Source: Mycobacterium paraense
GTDB taxonomy: Bacteria; Actinomycetota; Actinomycetes; Mycobacteriales; Mycobacteriaceae
Length of the DNA stretch: 64,000 nt
Direction: 5' to 3'
NCBI RefSeq assembly: GCF_002101815.1
Contig: NZ_LQPM01000013.1
Span: forward strand, 310,001-374,000
Shown here: in pieces, positions 18,652 to 25,316 of the stretch
How the letters are laid out: each line of letters opens with the position of its first letter
How positions within the stretch are numbered: the first letter of the stretch is position 1
Notes under the pieces: generated by a model
What the model saw: only the letters and a program-made list of their open reading frames with translations
Database searches by the model: none
What the model was told of the DNA's origin: nothing
Program-made: the position numbers and the translations under genes

Positions 18652-20031
18652 GTGAGTACCGTTAGCGATATGCCTGACCTGCCTTTCGGCTTCTCCTCCG
18701 GCGAGGACCCGGAGCACGAGAAGCACGGCAAGAAAGACCCCGACTCTCACTCGGGGGCGTCCGACCCATCGGGCGCCTTCGGCCTGGGCGGGGATTTCGG
18801 CATGGGCGACCTGGGCCAGATCTTCACCCAGCTGGGCCAGATGTTTTCCAGCGCGGGATCCGTTGCGACCGGGGGCAAGGCGTCCGGACCGGTCAACTAT
18901 GAGCTGGCGCGACGGGTCGCGTCCAGCTCGATCGGGTTCGTCGCACCCATCCCCGCCTCGACGACCAAGGCGATCGCCGACGCGGTCCACCTCGCCGAGA
19001 CCTGGCTGGACGGCGCGACGGCGCTGCCCGCGGGCACGTCGAAAGCGGTGGGCTGGAGCCCCACCGACTGGGTCGACAACACGCTGGCGACCTGGAAGCG
19101 GCTCTGCGATCCGATGGCCGAGCAGATCGCGACGGTGTGGGCGTCGTCGCTGCCGGACGAGGCCAAGACCATGGCGGGTCCGCTGCTCGCGATGATGTCG
19201 CAGATGGGCGGCATGGCCTTCGGCTCACAGCTGGGCCAGGCGCTGGGCCGGCTGTCGCGTGAGGTGCTGACCTCGACCGACATCGGGTTGCCGCTCGGCC
19301 CCAAGGGGATCGCCGCGATACTGCCCGACGCGCTGGAATCGTTCGCCGCCGGGCTCGAGCAGCCGCGCAGCGAGATCCTGACCTTCCTGGCCGCCCGCGA
19401 GGCGGCGCACCACCGGCTGTTCAGCCACGTGCCGTGGCTGTCCAGCCAGCTGCTGGGTGCGGTCGAGGCCTACGCCCGGGGCATGAAGATCGACATGAGC
19501 GGGATCGAGGAGCTCGCGCGCGACTTCAATCCGGCGTCGCTGGCGGACCCGGCGGCCATCGAGAGCCTGCTCGGCCAGGGCGTCTTCGAGCCGAAGGCGA
19601 CCCCGGAGCAGCAGCAGGCGCTCGAGCGGCTCGAAACCCTGCTGGCATTGATCGACGGCTGGGTGCAGGTGGTGGTCACCGCGGCCCTGGGCGATCGGAT
19701 CCCCGGCACGGCCGCACTCAGCGAGACGCTGCGCCGGCGCCGGGCCAGCGGCGGCCCGGCCGAGCAGACGTTCGCGACGCTCGTCGGCCTCGAGCTGCGG
19801 CCCCGCAAGTTACGGGAGGCCGCCGCGCTGTGGGAGCGCCTGACCGAGGCCGCCGGCGCCGACGCCCGCGACGCCGTCTGGCAGCACCCGGACCTGCTGC
19901 CCGGCGCGGAGGACCTCGACGAGCCGGCCGGTTTCATCGACCGCGTCATCGGCGGCGACACCAGCGGCATCGACGAGGCGATCGCCAAACTCGAGGACCC
20001 TGACTCCGGCGGCGGCTCCGGCGACAACTGA
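18652..20031 (+). CDS. zinc-dependent metalloprotease-like protein (zincin_2/DUF2342, Rv3195 homologue)
   Basis: A 459-residue protein of the actinobacterial zincin_2 (DUF2342) family. It has an acidic/glycine-rich N-terminus, then a helical domain with REAAHHRLFSHVPW near residue 250, the place of the presumed metal-binding His residues; the canonical HExxH is not seen, so activity is uncertain. Translation begins at GTG 18652; a shorter start at ATG 18670 (MPDLPFGF) is possible. Family relatives are loosely linked to F420 biosynthesis genes in other actinobacteria. It is followed 76 bases later by the C39-like lipoprotein gene. Confidence 0.85.
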   Translation: MSTVSDMPDLPFGFSSGEDPEHEKHGKKDPDSHSGASDPSGAFGLGGDFGMGDLGQIFTQLGQMFSSAGSVATGGKASGPVNYELARRVASSSIGFVAPIPASTTKAIADAVHLAETWLDGATALPAGTSKAVGWSPTDWVDNTLATWKRLCDPMAEQIATVWASSLPDEAKTMAGPLLAMMSQMGGMAFGSQLGQALGRLSREVLTSTDIGLPLGPKGIAAILPDALESFAAGLEQPRSEILTFLAAREAAHHRLFSHVPWLSSQLLGAVEAYARGMKIDMSGIEELARDFNPASLADPAAIESLLGQGVFEPKATPEQQQALERLETLLALIDGWVQVVVTAALGDRIPGTAALSETLRRRRASGGPAEQTFATLVGLELRPRKLREAAALWERLTEAAGADARDAVWQHPDLLPGAEDLDEPAGFIDRVIGGDTSGIDEAIAKLEDPDSGGGSGDN

Positions 20032-20107
20032 TTAGGTCGCGCCCGTTTGCTGACGGTGCTACGTTGCAGGTCCAGTCGATTATCGGGCCGACTCTTTGCG
20101 AGCGAAC

Positions 20108-20833
20108 ATGGTCGGGATTGCCACCGCGCTGCGCGCCGCCCTGGCGGCCACCTGCATCGGTTTGGCCGGCGTTGCGTCGGTGTCGGGGTGCGGCCTGGCG
20201 CCGCCCTCGGCGCACGTCACCGCCGGCACCTACGACAACGCGACGGCGCGGGCGCGGACGGCCGCCGACGGCGTCTACGGCGACCCCGACGCGGCGGCCA
20301 AATACTGGGTGCAGCAGTCGCTGGAGGACACCTGCGGGCTGGCGTCCGTGGCCGACGTGGTCGGTGAGGTCACCGGCAACGCCCCGACCGAGAAGCAGAT
20401 CATCAAGCTGGCGCAGAGCACGCCCTCGGTGATCCGCGACGGCCCGATCTACCTGCCCACCGGCGACCCGGGCCACGAGACCGACGCCGGTGGCATCGAC
20501 ATGGCCGACACGGTCGTGCTGCTCGAGCACTACGGCATCAAGTCGCGGATGATCTACGACACCGAGCCCGACAAGACCGGGCTGCCGGCGCTGGAGCAGT
20601 ACCTCGGCGCCGGGCGCAAGGTCATCGCGTGGGTCAACGGCGGAACCATCCTGAACAGCGACGACCAGCGCACCTCGCCCGACCACCTGCTCGTGGTCAC
20701 CGGCGTCGACACCAACAACGACACCGTTCACCTCAACGACCCCTACGCCGACCACGCCAACACGAAGGTCAGCATCAAACGCTTCATGACCGCCTGGAAA
20801 GTCGGGCAGAAGTCGATCGTCGTGACCTCGTGA
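20108..20833 (+). CDS. C39-like peptidase family lipoprotein
   Basis: A 241-residue exported protein with a signal sequence ending in a lipobox (VSGC, Cys28), so it should be anchored to the outer face of the membrane. The mature part follows the C39/papain-like pattern: Cys76 in QSLEDTCGLASVADVV, His193 in SPDHLLVVTGVD, and Asn210/Asp211 in HLNDPYAD; a complete triad is visible. C39 enzymes include leader-peptide proteases of peptide export systems, but many stand-alone actinobacterial members are uncharacterised. ATG 20108 is chosen over TTG 20096. It lies between a zincin gene and the acyltransferase insert. Confidence 0.82.
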   Translation: MVGIATALRAALAATCIGLAGVASVSGCGLAPPSAHVTAGTYDNATARARTAADGVYGDPDAAAKYWVQQSLEDTCGLASVADVVGEVTGNAPTEKQIIKLAQSTPSVIRDGPIYLPTGDPGHETDAGGIDMADTVVLLEHYGIKSRMIYDTEPDKTGLPALEQYLGAGRKVIAWVNGGTILNSDDQRTSPDHLLVVTGVDTNNDTVHLNDPYADHANTKVSIKRFMTAWKVGQKSIVVTS

Positions 20834-21142
20834 CGGTGCCCCCGGGGCGCTTTCAATAGCTGGGCCCGGCGCCAGGCCGTCGTACGCGGAGCCAACCACG
20901 GTGTCAGGCCCTGAGCGGGTATGACTTTCCCCGAGTCCGCGAAGTCTGCAGCGACCTCGCACTGCTGGCCCGCCCGCGTCTGCAAACCGAGATCACTGCT
21001 TCTGTGCTCGGAATCAGCCAGTTCCGCCGAATTATTGCGCGACGGCTCGCCTAACCGTATGGTAATGACACGTATAGATACTTACGGTATGAACTCAATC
21101 GAATCCCAAGACTTAAAGTTTGGGCAGACTGAGAGGAACCGC
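20834..21142. other. intergenic stretch before the acyltransferase gene
   Basis: No convincing gene is seen here. The first 150 bases are GC-rich like the neighbours. From about 21020 the base composition drops, with AT-rich runs (TATGGTAATGACACGTATAG, then TACTTACGGTATGAA) that could hold the promoter of the next two genes. The open frame upstream of 21143 continues to 20921 but reads like non-coding translation. This change marks the left edge of a probable insert. Confidence 0.5.
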
Positions 21143-21940
21143 GTGAACGCGCTTTCACTATGCACCGCAATCTGCGACGAGTCGTCTCTCGGGCAAGGCC
21201 TTGGCTGGCGAGACCCGGACATAGGCTGCACGCTGGTTGTTTCGCGGCCGTCGGCCGACCCTGACCTGTGGTCCGAGTATGCGGCGGGCGCCCAGCGAAG
21301 CTATCGCAAGCATGGTGTCGAGTGCGCCCTCGACGTCGAGGCGTTGCGAAGCGGAGCCGACACCACCCTGTTCTTCGCCATCGTCGATGACGACGGACGG
21401 GTCGTGGCTGGGGTGCGCGCAAAGGGACCACTGCGGTCGGCCGACGATTCGCATGCGGTCCTTGAATGGGCGGGGCAACCCGGCCAGCAGGCCGTCCGGA
21501 ACATGATCACCGACCGCATCCCGTTCGGGATTCTGGAAATGAAGTCGGCCTGGGCGGCCGACGACTCGGGCCAGAGTCGTGGTCTCACCCGCGCTTTGGC
21601 GCGCTGCGGTTTCCATATGATGGTCCTGCTCGATTTGCAATTTTGCATGGCCACAGCCGCGACGTCCATTTTGAATCGATGGCGTTCTTCGGGGGGAGTG
21701 GTGGCAGCCATTCCGGCGACGACCTATCCGGACGAACGCTACCGAACGAAGATGATCTGGTGGAACCGGCGTGATTTCTTTTCCCACGCGGACCCAGATC
21801 AGGTTGCCAAGACCATCACCGAGACAAAGCAGCTGATCCACGAGCTGTACCGCCGCGGTCGGGTCGACGCCGCTGTGCCCAACTGGGTTACCACTAATCA
21901 CGCCCAACTCATCCACCAAAACCATTTCGAGGTCGCATGA
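21143..21940 (+). CDS. putative acyltransferase, FeeM/autoinducer-synthase-like (GNAT fold)
   Basis: A 265-residue protein that I can place only by overall look. FFAIVDDDGRVVAGVRAKGP, then FGILEMKSAWAADDSGQSRG and CGFHMMVLLDLQFCMATA follow the order of beta-hairpin, substrate strand and helix in N-acyl amino acid synthases (FeeM) and related acyl-homoserine-lactone-synthase-like folds. Such enzymes acylate an amino acid or amine with a long-chain acyl group from ACP or CoA. GTG 21143 is favoured because GAGAGGA lies 5 bases upstream; ATG 21089 is an alternative. The stop overlaps the next start (ATGA). Composition is visibly AT-richer than that of neighbours, suggesting transfer. Confidence 0.6.
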   Translation: MNALSLCTAICDESSLGQGLGWRDPDIGCTLVVSRPSADPDLWSEYAAGAQRSYRKHGVECALDVEALRSGADTTLFFAIVDDDGRVVAGVRAKGPLRSADDSHAVLEWAGQPGQQAVRNMITDRIPFGILEMKSAWAADDSGQSRGLTRALARCGFHMMVLLDLQFCMATAATSILNRWRSSGGVVAAIPATTYPDERYRTKMIWWNRRDFFSHADPDQVAKTITETKQLIHELYRRGRVDAAVPNWVTTNHAQLIHQNHFEVA

Positions 21941-22218
21941 CATCCGCATCTTTGGCGCCGTCAATATCCAAATCCGAAAATCTCGAGGGTCTTACAATGC
22001 CTGACAGCCAGGATCACGTCTGGATCATGTTCATCACGGATATCGAATCCCGCGACAGATTGCTCAGCTATAGCAACGGGTCGCAATGGGAGGTGGATCC
22101 CAATACCGCCGCGGCGCTGATCTTGGTGGGCGCGGCGGTGCGGTCCCCCGCCCCACCGACAGCGGCATCCTTCAACGAGATTGTCGGGACGCCCGCGGCC
22201 TCTGTCGAGAACCCCTGA
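21937..22218 (+). CDS. small protein coupled to the acyltransferase, unknown function
   Basis: A 93-residue protein starting in an ATGA overlap with the acyltransferase stop, so it is translated by coupling. An internal ATG at 21997 (MPDSQDHVW) begins the part that looks folded: WIMFITDIESRDRLLSYSNG, then WEVDPNTAAALILVGAAVRS, followed by a Pro/Ala/Ser-rich tail. It has no Cys, no signal peptide and no clear membrane helix. It could be a partner or carrier for the acyltransferase. I do not recognise a family. Confidence 0.6.
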   Translation: MTSASLAPSISKSENLEGLTMPDSQDHVWIMFITDIESRDRLLSYSNGSQWEVDPNTAAALILVGAAVRSPAPPTAASFNEIVGTPAASVENP

Positions 22219-22307
22219 CCTTTATTGGCAGGCCGCCAGCTGTGCGCCGGCGCCCCTGTGGATGACCGAGCGCGGCGCCCGTCGTCGTCGTGCCACAGTC
22301 CCAAGCG

Positions 22308-23147
22308 ATGACCTATGCGCTCGACCCGGCGATGCCGGTGCTGCTGCGGCCCGACGGCGCCGTGCAGGTCGGCTGGGATCCGCGCCGGGCCGTGCTGGTC
22401 CGTCCGCCGCGCGGCCTCGCCGCGGCCGAGTTGGCCACGCTGTTGCGGTCCATGCGATCGCCCACTCCCCTCGCCGAGTTGCGGCGGCATGCCGTCGACC
22501 GCGGCTTGCGCGACGCCGAAGGCCTGGCGAGCCTGGTCGCCCAGCTGGTCGGCGCGGGCGTCGCGACCGAATGCCGGCAGCCGCGAGGGCGGGCCGCCTC
22601 GATCCGCATCCACGGCCGCGGGCCGCTGTCCGAGTTGCTCGCGGAGGCGTTGCGCTGCTCGGGGGCCCGCATCGCCACCAGCAGCCAGCCGCACGCCGCC
22701 GTCTCTCCCGACGCGGTGGATCTGGTGGTGCTGTCGGATTATCTGGTCGCCGACCCGCGCATGGTCCGCGACCTGCACGGCCGCGGCGTGGCGCACCTGC
22801 CGGTTCGGGTGCGCGACGGCACGGGTCTGGTCGGCCCGCTGGTCATCCCCGGCGTGACGAGTTGCCTGGGCTGCGCCGACCTGCACCGCAGCGACCGCGA
22901 CGCCTCCTGGCCGGCCATCGCCGCCCAGCTGCGCGACACGGTCGGGGTGGCCGACCGGGCGACCCTGCTCGCGACGGCGGCGCTGGCGCTCAGCCAGGTG
23001 AACCGGGTGATCGCGGCGGTGCGCGGGCAGCAGGCGGTGCCCGATCCCGCGCCGCCCGCGGCGCTGAACGCGACGCTCGAGTTCGACCTCAACGCCGGCT
23101 CGATCGTCGCGCGGCAGTGGAGCAAGCACCCGCTGTGCCCGTGCTAG
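22308..23147 (+). CDS. TOMM precursor leader-peptide-binding/E1-like protein (Rv3196 homologue)
   Basis: A 279-residue protein like the E1-like (Ocin-ThiF-like) partner of thiazole/oxazole-modified microcin cyclodehydratases. The first 90 residues look like a winged-helix peptide-clamp domain (RPPRGLAAAELATLLRSMRS). Then comes a ThiF-like core (SIRIHGRGPLSELLAEAL). Two cysteine pairs likely hold zinc: Cys186/Cys189 in TSCLGCADLHRSDRD and Cys277/Cys279 in the terminal HPLCPC. In TOMM pathways this domain recruits the precursor peptide to a YcaO enzyme. No YcaO gene is in the window, so it is an orphan here. ATG 22308 is chosen; GTG 22290 is possible. Confidence 0.8.
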   Translation: MTYALDPAMPVLLRPDGAVQVGWDPRRAVLVRPPRGLAAAELATLLRSMRSPTPLAELRRHAVDRGLRDAEGLASLVAQLVGAGVATECRQPRGRAASIRIHGRGPLSELLAEALRCSGARIATSSQPHAAVSPDAVDLVVLSDYLVADPRMVRDLHGRGVAHLPVRVRDGTGLVGPLVIPGVTSCLGCADLHRSDRDASWPAIAAQLRDTVGVADRATLLATAALALSQVNRVIAAVRGQQAVPDPAPPAALNATLEFDLNAGSIVARQWSKHPLCPC

Positions 23148-23246
23148 GCCGGCCGCGGGATTGCTGCGGCCAGGGTCCCAAGTGCAAAGACAACCTATGG
23201 TCCGGATCACGGGTCCCGCGCGCCGACCGTCGTGGATGATGGAGAC

Positions 23247-24575
23247 GTGGCAGACATCAAACGCGGCCGCGCTGCGCGCAACGCGAAGCTGGCCAGCATC
23301 CCCGTCGGCTTCGCCGGCCGGGCGGCCCTCGGCTTCGGCAAGCGGCTGACGGGCAAGTCCAAGGACGAAGTCCAGGCCGAGATGCTGGAGAAGGCGGCCA
23401 ACCAGTTGTTCACCGTCCTGGGTGAGCTCAAGGGCGGGGCGATGAAGGTCGGCCAGGCCCTCTCGGTGATGGAGGCCGCCATCCCCGAGGAGTACGGCGA
23501 GCCCTACCGCGAGGCGCTGACCAAGCTGCAAAAGGACGCCCCGCCGCTGCCGGCCGCGAAGGTGCACCGGGTGCTGGACGCCCAGCTGGGCACCAAGTGG
23601 CGCGACCGGTTCAGCTCGTTCGACGACACCCCGATCGCCTCGGCCAGCATCGGCCAGGTGCACAAGGCGGTGTGGTCGGACGGCCGCGAGGTGGCCGTGA
23701 AGATCCAGTACCCCGGCGCCGACGAGGCGCTGCGCGCCGACCTCAAGACCATGCAGCGGATGGTCGGCGTGCTCAAGCAGCTCTCGCCGGGCGCGGACGT
23801 CCAGGGCGTGGTCGACGAACTGGTCCAGCGCACCGAGATGGAGCTCGACTACCGGCTGGAGGCCGACAACCAGCGCAAGTTCGCCAAGGCGTATCACGAC
23901 AGCCCGCACTTCCTGGTGCCGCACGTCGTGGCCAGCGCGCCCAAGGTGGTGGTCCAGGAGTGGATCGAGGGGATCCACATGGCGGAGATCATCCGCAACG
24001 GGACCACCGAGCAGCGCGACCTGATCGGCACGCGCCTGCTCGAGCTCACCTTCGACGCGCCCCGCAGGCTGGAGATGCTGCACGGCGACGCCCACCCCGG
24101 GAACTTCATGCTGATGCCGGACGGCCGGATGGGCGTCATCGACTTCGGTGCCGTCGCGCCCCTGCCCGGCGGCTACCCCGTCGAGCTGGGTATGACGATC
24201 CGGCTGGCCCGCGACAAGAACTACGACCTGCTGCTGCCGACGATGGAGAAGGTCGGCTTCATCCAAAAGGGCCAGCAGGTCTCGGTGCGCGACATCGACG
24301 AGATGCTGCGCCAGTACGTCGAGCCCATCGAGGTCGACGTCTTCCACTACACCCGCAAGTGGCTGCAGAAGATGACCGTGGTGCAGATCGACCGGTCGGT
24401 GTCGCAGATCAAGACGGCCCGGCAGATGGACCTGCCCCCCAAGCTGGCGATACCGATGCGCGTCATCGCGTCGGTGGCCGCGATCCTGTGCCAGCTCGAC
24501 GCGCACGTGCCGATCAAGGCGCTGTCGGAGCAACTGATCCCCGGCTTCGCCGAGCCCGACTCCGCCGTCGTCTAG
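23247..24575 (+). CDS. ABC1/UbiB family kinase-like protein (Rv3197 homologue)
   Basis: A 442-residue ABC1 (ADCK/UbiB) family protein. The family-specific KxGQ-type motif is seen as GAMKVGQALSVMEAAIPEEY, the nucleotide-loop segment as ASASIGQVHKAVW with EVAVKIQYPGAD, the catalytic-loop segment as MLHGDAHPGNFML, and the DFG motif in GVIDFGAV. Relatives act as ATPases in quinone-lipid metabolism; in mycobacteria the role is unproved. GTG 23247 gives MADIKRGRAARNAKL, matching the recalled M. tuberculosis start. It follows the TOMM-like gene by 99 bases. Confidence 0.9.
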   Translation: MADIKRGRAARNAKLASIPVGFAGRAALGFGKRLTGKSKDEVQAEMLEKAANQLFTVLGELKGGAMKVGQALSVMEAAIPEEYGEPYREALTKLQKDAPPLPAAKVHRVLDAQLGTKWRDRFSSFDDTPIASASIGQVHKAVWSDGREVAVKIQYPGADEALRADLKTMQRMVGVLKQLSPGADVQGVVDELVQRTEMELDYRLEADNQRKFAKAYHDSPHFLVPHVVASAPKVVVQEWIEGIHMAEIIRNGTTEQRDLIGTRLLELTFDAPRRLEMLHGDAHPGNFMLMPDGRMGVIDFGAVAPLPGGYPVELGMTIRLARDKNYDLLLPTMEKVGFIQKGQQVSVRDIDEMLRQYVEPIEVDVFHYTRKWLQKMTVVQIDRSVSQIKTARQMDLPPKLAIPMRVIASVAAILCQLDAHVPIKALSEQLIPGFAEPDSAVV

Positions 24576-24587
24576 GCGGCTCTGGCA

Positions 24588-24650
24588 CCGCGAGAGTGCA
24601 ACTACCGACGGCCCCTCTCGGACAACGCGTCGGCAGTTGCACTTTCGCGG
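24588..24650. terminator. long palindrome between convergent ABC1 and whiB7 genes
   Basis: Arms at 24588-24610 and 24628-24650 match at 21 of 23 positions around a 17-base loop. The two mismatches become G-U pairs in one of the two RNAs. It lies between the stops of two convergent genes, so it probably ends transcription both ways. No T-tract follows, as often seen in mycobacteria. Confidence 0.65.
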
Positions 24651-24657
24651 ATGAGGC

Positions 24658-24927
24658 CTAGGCCGCCACGTCCTCTTTGCGGGGGCGTCCGCGCGGGCGC
24701 TTGCGGCTCACGATCGAGCCGCGTTCGAAAATCTCGCCGCCCCACACACCCCACGGCTCGGCCCGCTCCAGCGCAGCGGCCAGGCACTGCCGCCGCACCG
24801 GGCAGGCCGCGCACAGCGTCTTGGCGCGCTCGAGGTCGGCTGGGGCCTCGGCGAACCACAGGTCGGGATCGTCGACGTGACAAGGCAACTCCGGCAGCGT
24901 CGGTCTTCCGACTGGCAATGCCGACAT
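24658..24927 (-). CDS. whiB7: WhiB7 iron-sulfur transcriptional regulator of intrinsic antibiotic resistance
   Basis: An 89-residue WhiB protein: cluster-binding Cys16, Cys39, Cys42 and Cys48 (LCAACPVRRQC), the GVWGG turn at 60-64, and the C-terminal AT-hook RGRPRK at 79-84 that separates WhiB7 from other WhiB proteins. It binds SigA region 4 and AT-rich DNA next to the -35 element to switch on ribosome-protecting, efflux and drug-modifying genes. The gene lies behind a leader of over 300 bases with its own uORF and terminator (see 24996-25297), so it is controlled by autoactivation and by attenuation. Confidence 0.96.
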   Translation of the reverse strand: MSALPVGRPTLPELPCHVDDPDLWFAEAPADLERAKTLCAACPVRRQCLAAALERAEPWGVWGGEIFERGSIVSRKRPRGRPRKEDVAA

Positions 24928-24995
24928 GTCCTGCTCACCTGCTTCCTGGTCGGGTGGTTGTCCTTCGTGATCCGGACCAGGGAGGCTGTCGACCC

Positions 24996-25041
24996 AAAAA
25001 AACTGTGGCCACGGATCCTGCTGACTTCGGGTCCGTGGCCA
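24996..25041 (-). terminator. intrinsic terminator in the whiB7 leader (attenuator)
   Basis: On the minus strand, perfect 10-base arms TGGCCACGGA (25041-25032) and TCCGTGGCCA (25015-25006) extend to 13 pairs with one wobble around a 10-base loop. A run of seven T (25002-24996) follows after 3 bases. This is a textbook intrinsic terminator placed 69 bases before the whiB7 start and 15 bases after the uORF stop. In its default state it should stop transcription before whiB7. Confidence 0.88.
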
Positions 25042-25080
25042 TCAAGGGGGGCTAGTTAGGTATGGCCCCAATCCACGGAC
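25031..25080 (-). promoter_or_regulatory. candidate antiterminator hairpin of the whiB7 leader
   Basis: GTCCGTGG at 25080-25073, inside the end of the uORF, is exactly complementary to CCACGGAC at 25038-25031, the 5' arm of the terminator. The two foldings exclude each other. A ribosome that reaches the uORF stop at 25056 would cover the 25073-25080 arm and leave the terminator free to form; a ribosome held back earlier leaves it free to open the terminator. This fits known translation-dependent control of whiB7, but the pairing itself is read from sequence and untested. Confidence 0.65.
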
Positions 25081-25217
25081 GCGTCGGTCGCGGCGGCGAC
25101 ACGGTGCTTAGCCGCTGCCGCCGACACGGCGGCGTGGGCGGCATGCGAGGTGGTCTTGGACCAAACAGGAGCCAGCACCGAGGCCGCCACGCCTACACCG
25201 AACGCGGTGGTGATCAT
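25056..25217 (-). CDS. whiB7 leader peptide (uORF), 53 residues
   Basis: The ATG at 25217 is preceded by a strong GAGAGGAGGG ribosome site 8 bases upstream. The peptide starts MITTAFGVGVAASVLAPVW and has an alanine-rich second half with SAAAAKHRVAAATD, ending in WGHT. It starts about 36 bases after the predicted transcription start and stops 15 bases before the terminator stem. Its likely job is to sense ribosome speed, not to act as a protein. uORFs of this kind are established for whiB7 in M. tuberculosis and M. smegmatis/abscessus. Confidence 0.8.
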   Translation of the reverse strand: MITTAFGVGVAASVLAPVWSKTTSHAAHAAVSAAAAKHRVAAATDASVDWGHT

Positions 25218-25259
25218 CGTGGCGACCCTCCTCTCAGCTGGCAGCAATGTGCGGTTTCG

Positions 25260-25297
25260 AGGGTAAAGCTTAGCGGTCCGTCCCCACAACCGATTTT
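25260..25297 (-). promoter_or_regulatory. whiB7 promoter with WhiB7-type AT-rich element
   Basis: On the minus strand AAAATCGG (25297-25290) lies directly before a -35 TTGTGG (25289-25284), then an 18-base spacer and a -10 TACCCT (25265-25260) that fits TAnnnT. AT-rich DNA just upstream of a weak -35 is the known signature of WhiB7-activated promoters, so whiB7 should activate itself. The element lies 20 bases after the uvrD2 stop; read-through from uvrD2 is also possible. Confidence 0.75.
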
Positions 25298-25316
25298 CTG
25301 ACCTGCGGCTTTTGCC

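Noticed and set aside
20980..21142. lux-box-like operator before the FeeM-like gene
   Set aside because: CGTATGG and CGGTATG runs look similar but do not form a true inverted repeat when checked base by base.
21937..22218. The 93-residue protein as a TOMM precursor peptide
   Set aside because: It has no Cys and no repeated Ser/Thr/Cys core or leader-like cleavage site; the neighbour TOMM protein starts 89 bases later without overlap. A partner of the acyltransferase is simpler.
22068..24533. 821-codon minus-strand open frame
   Set aside because: It is antisense to the TOMM-like and ABC1 genes, which have clear family motifs.
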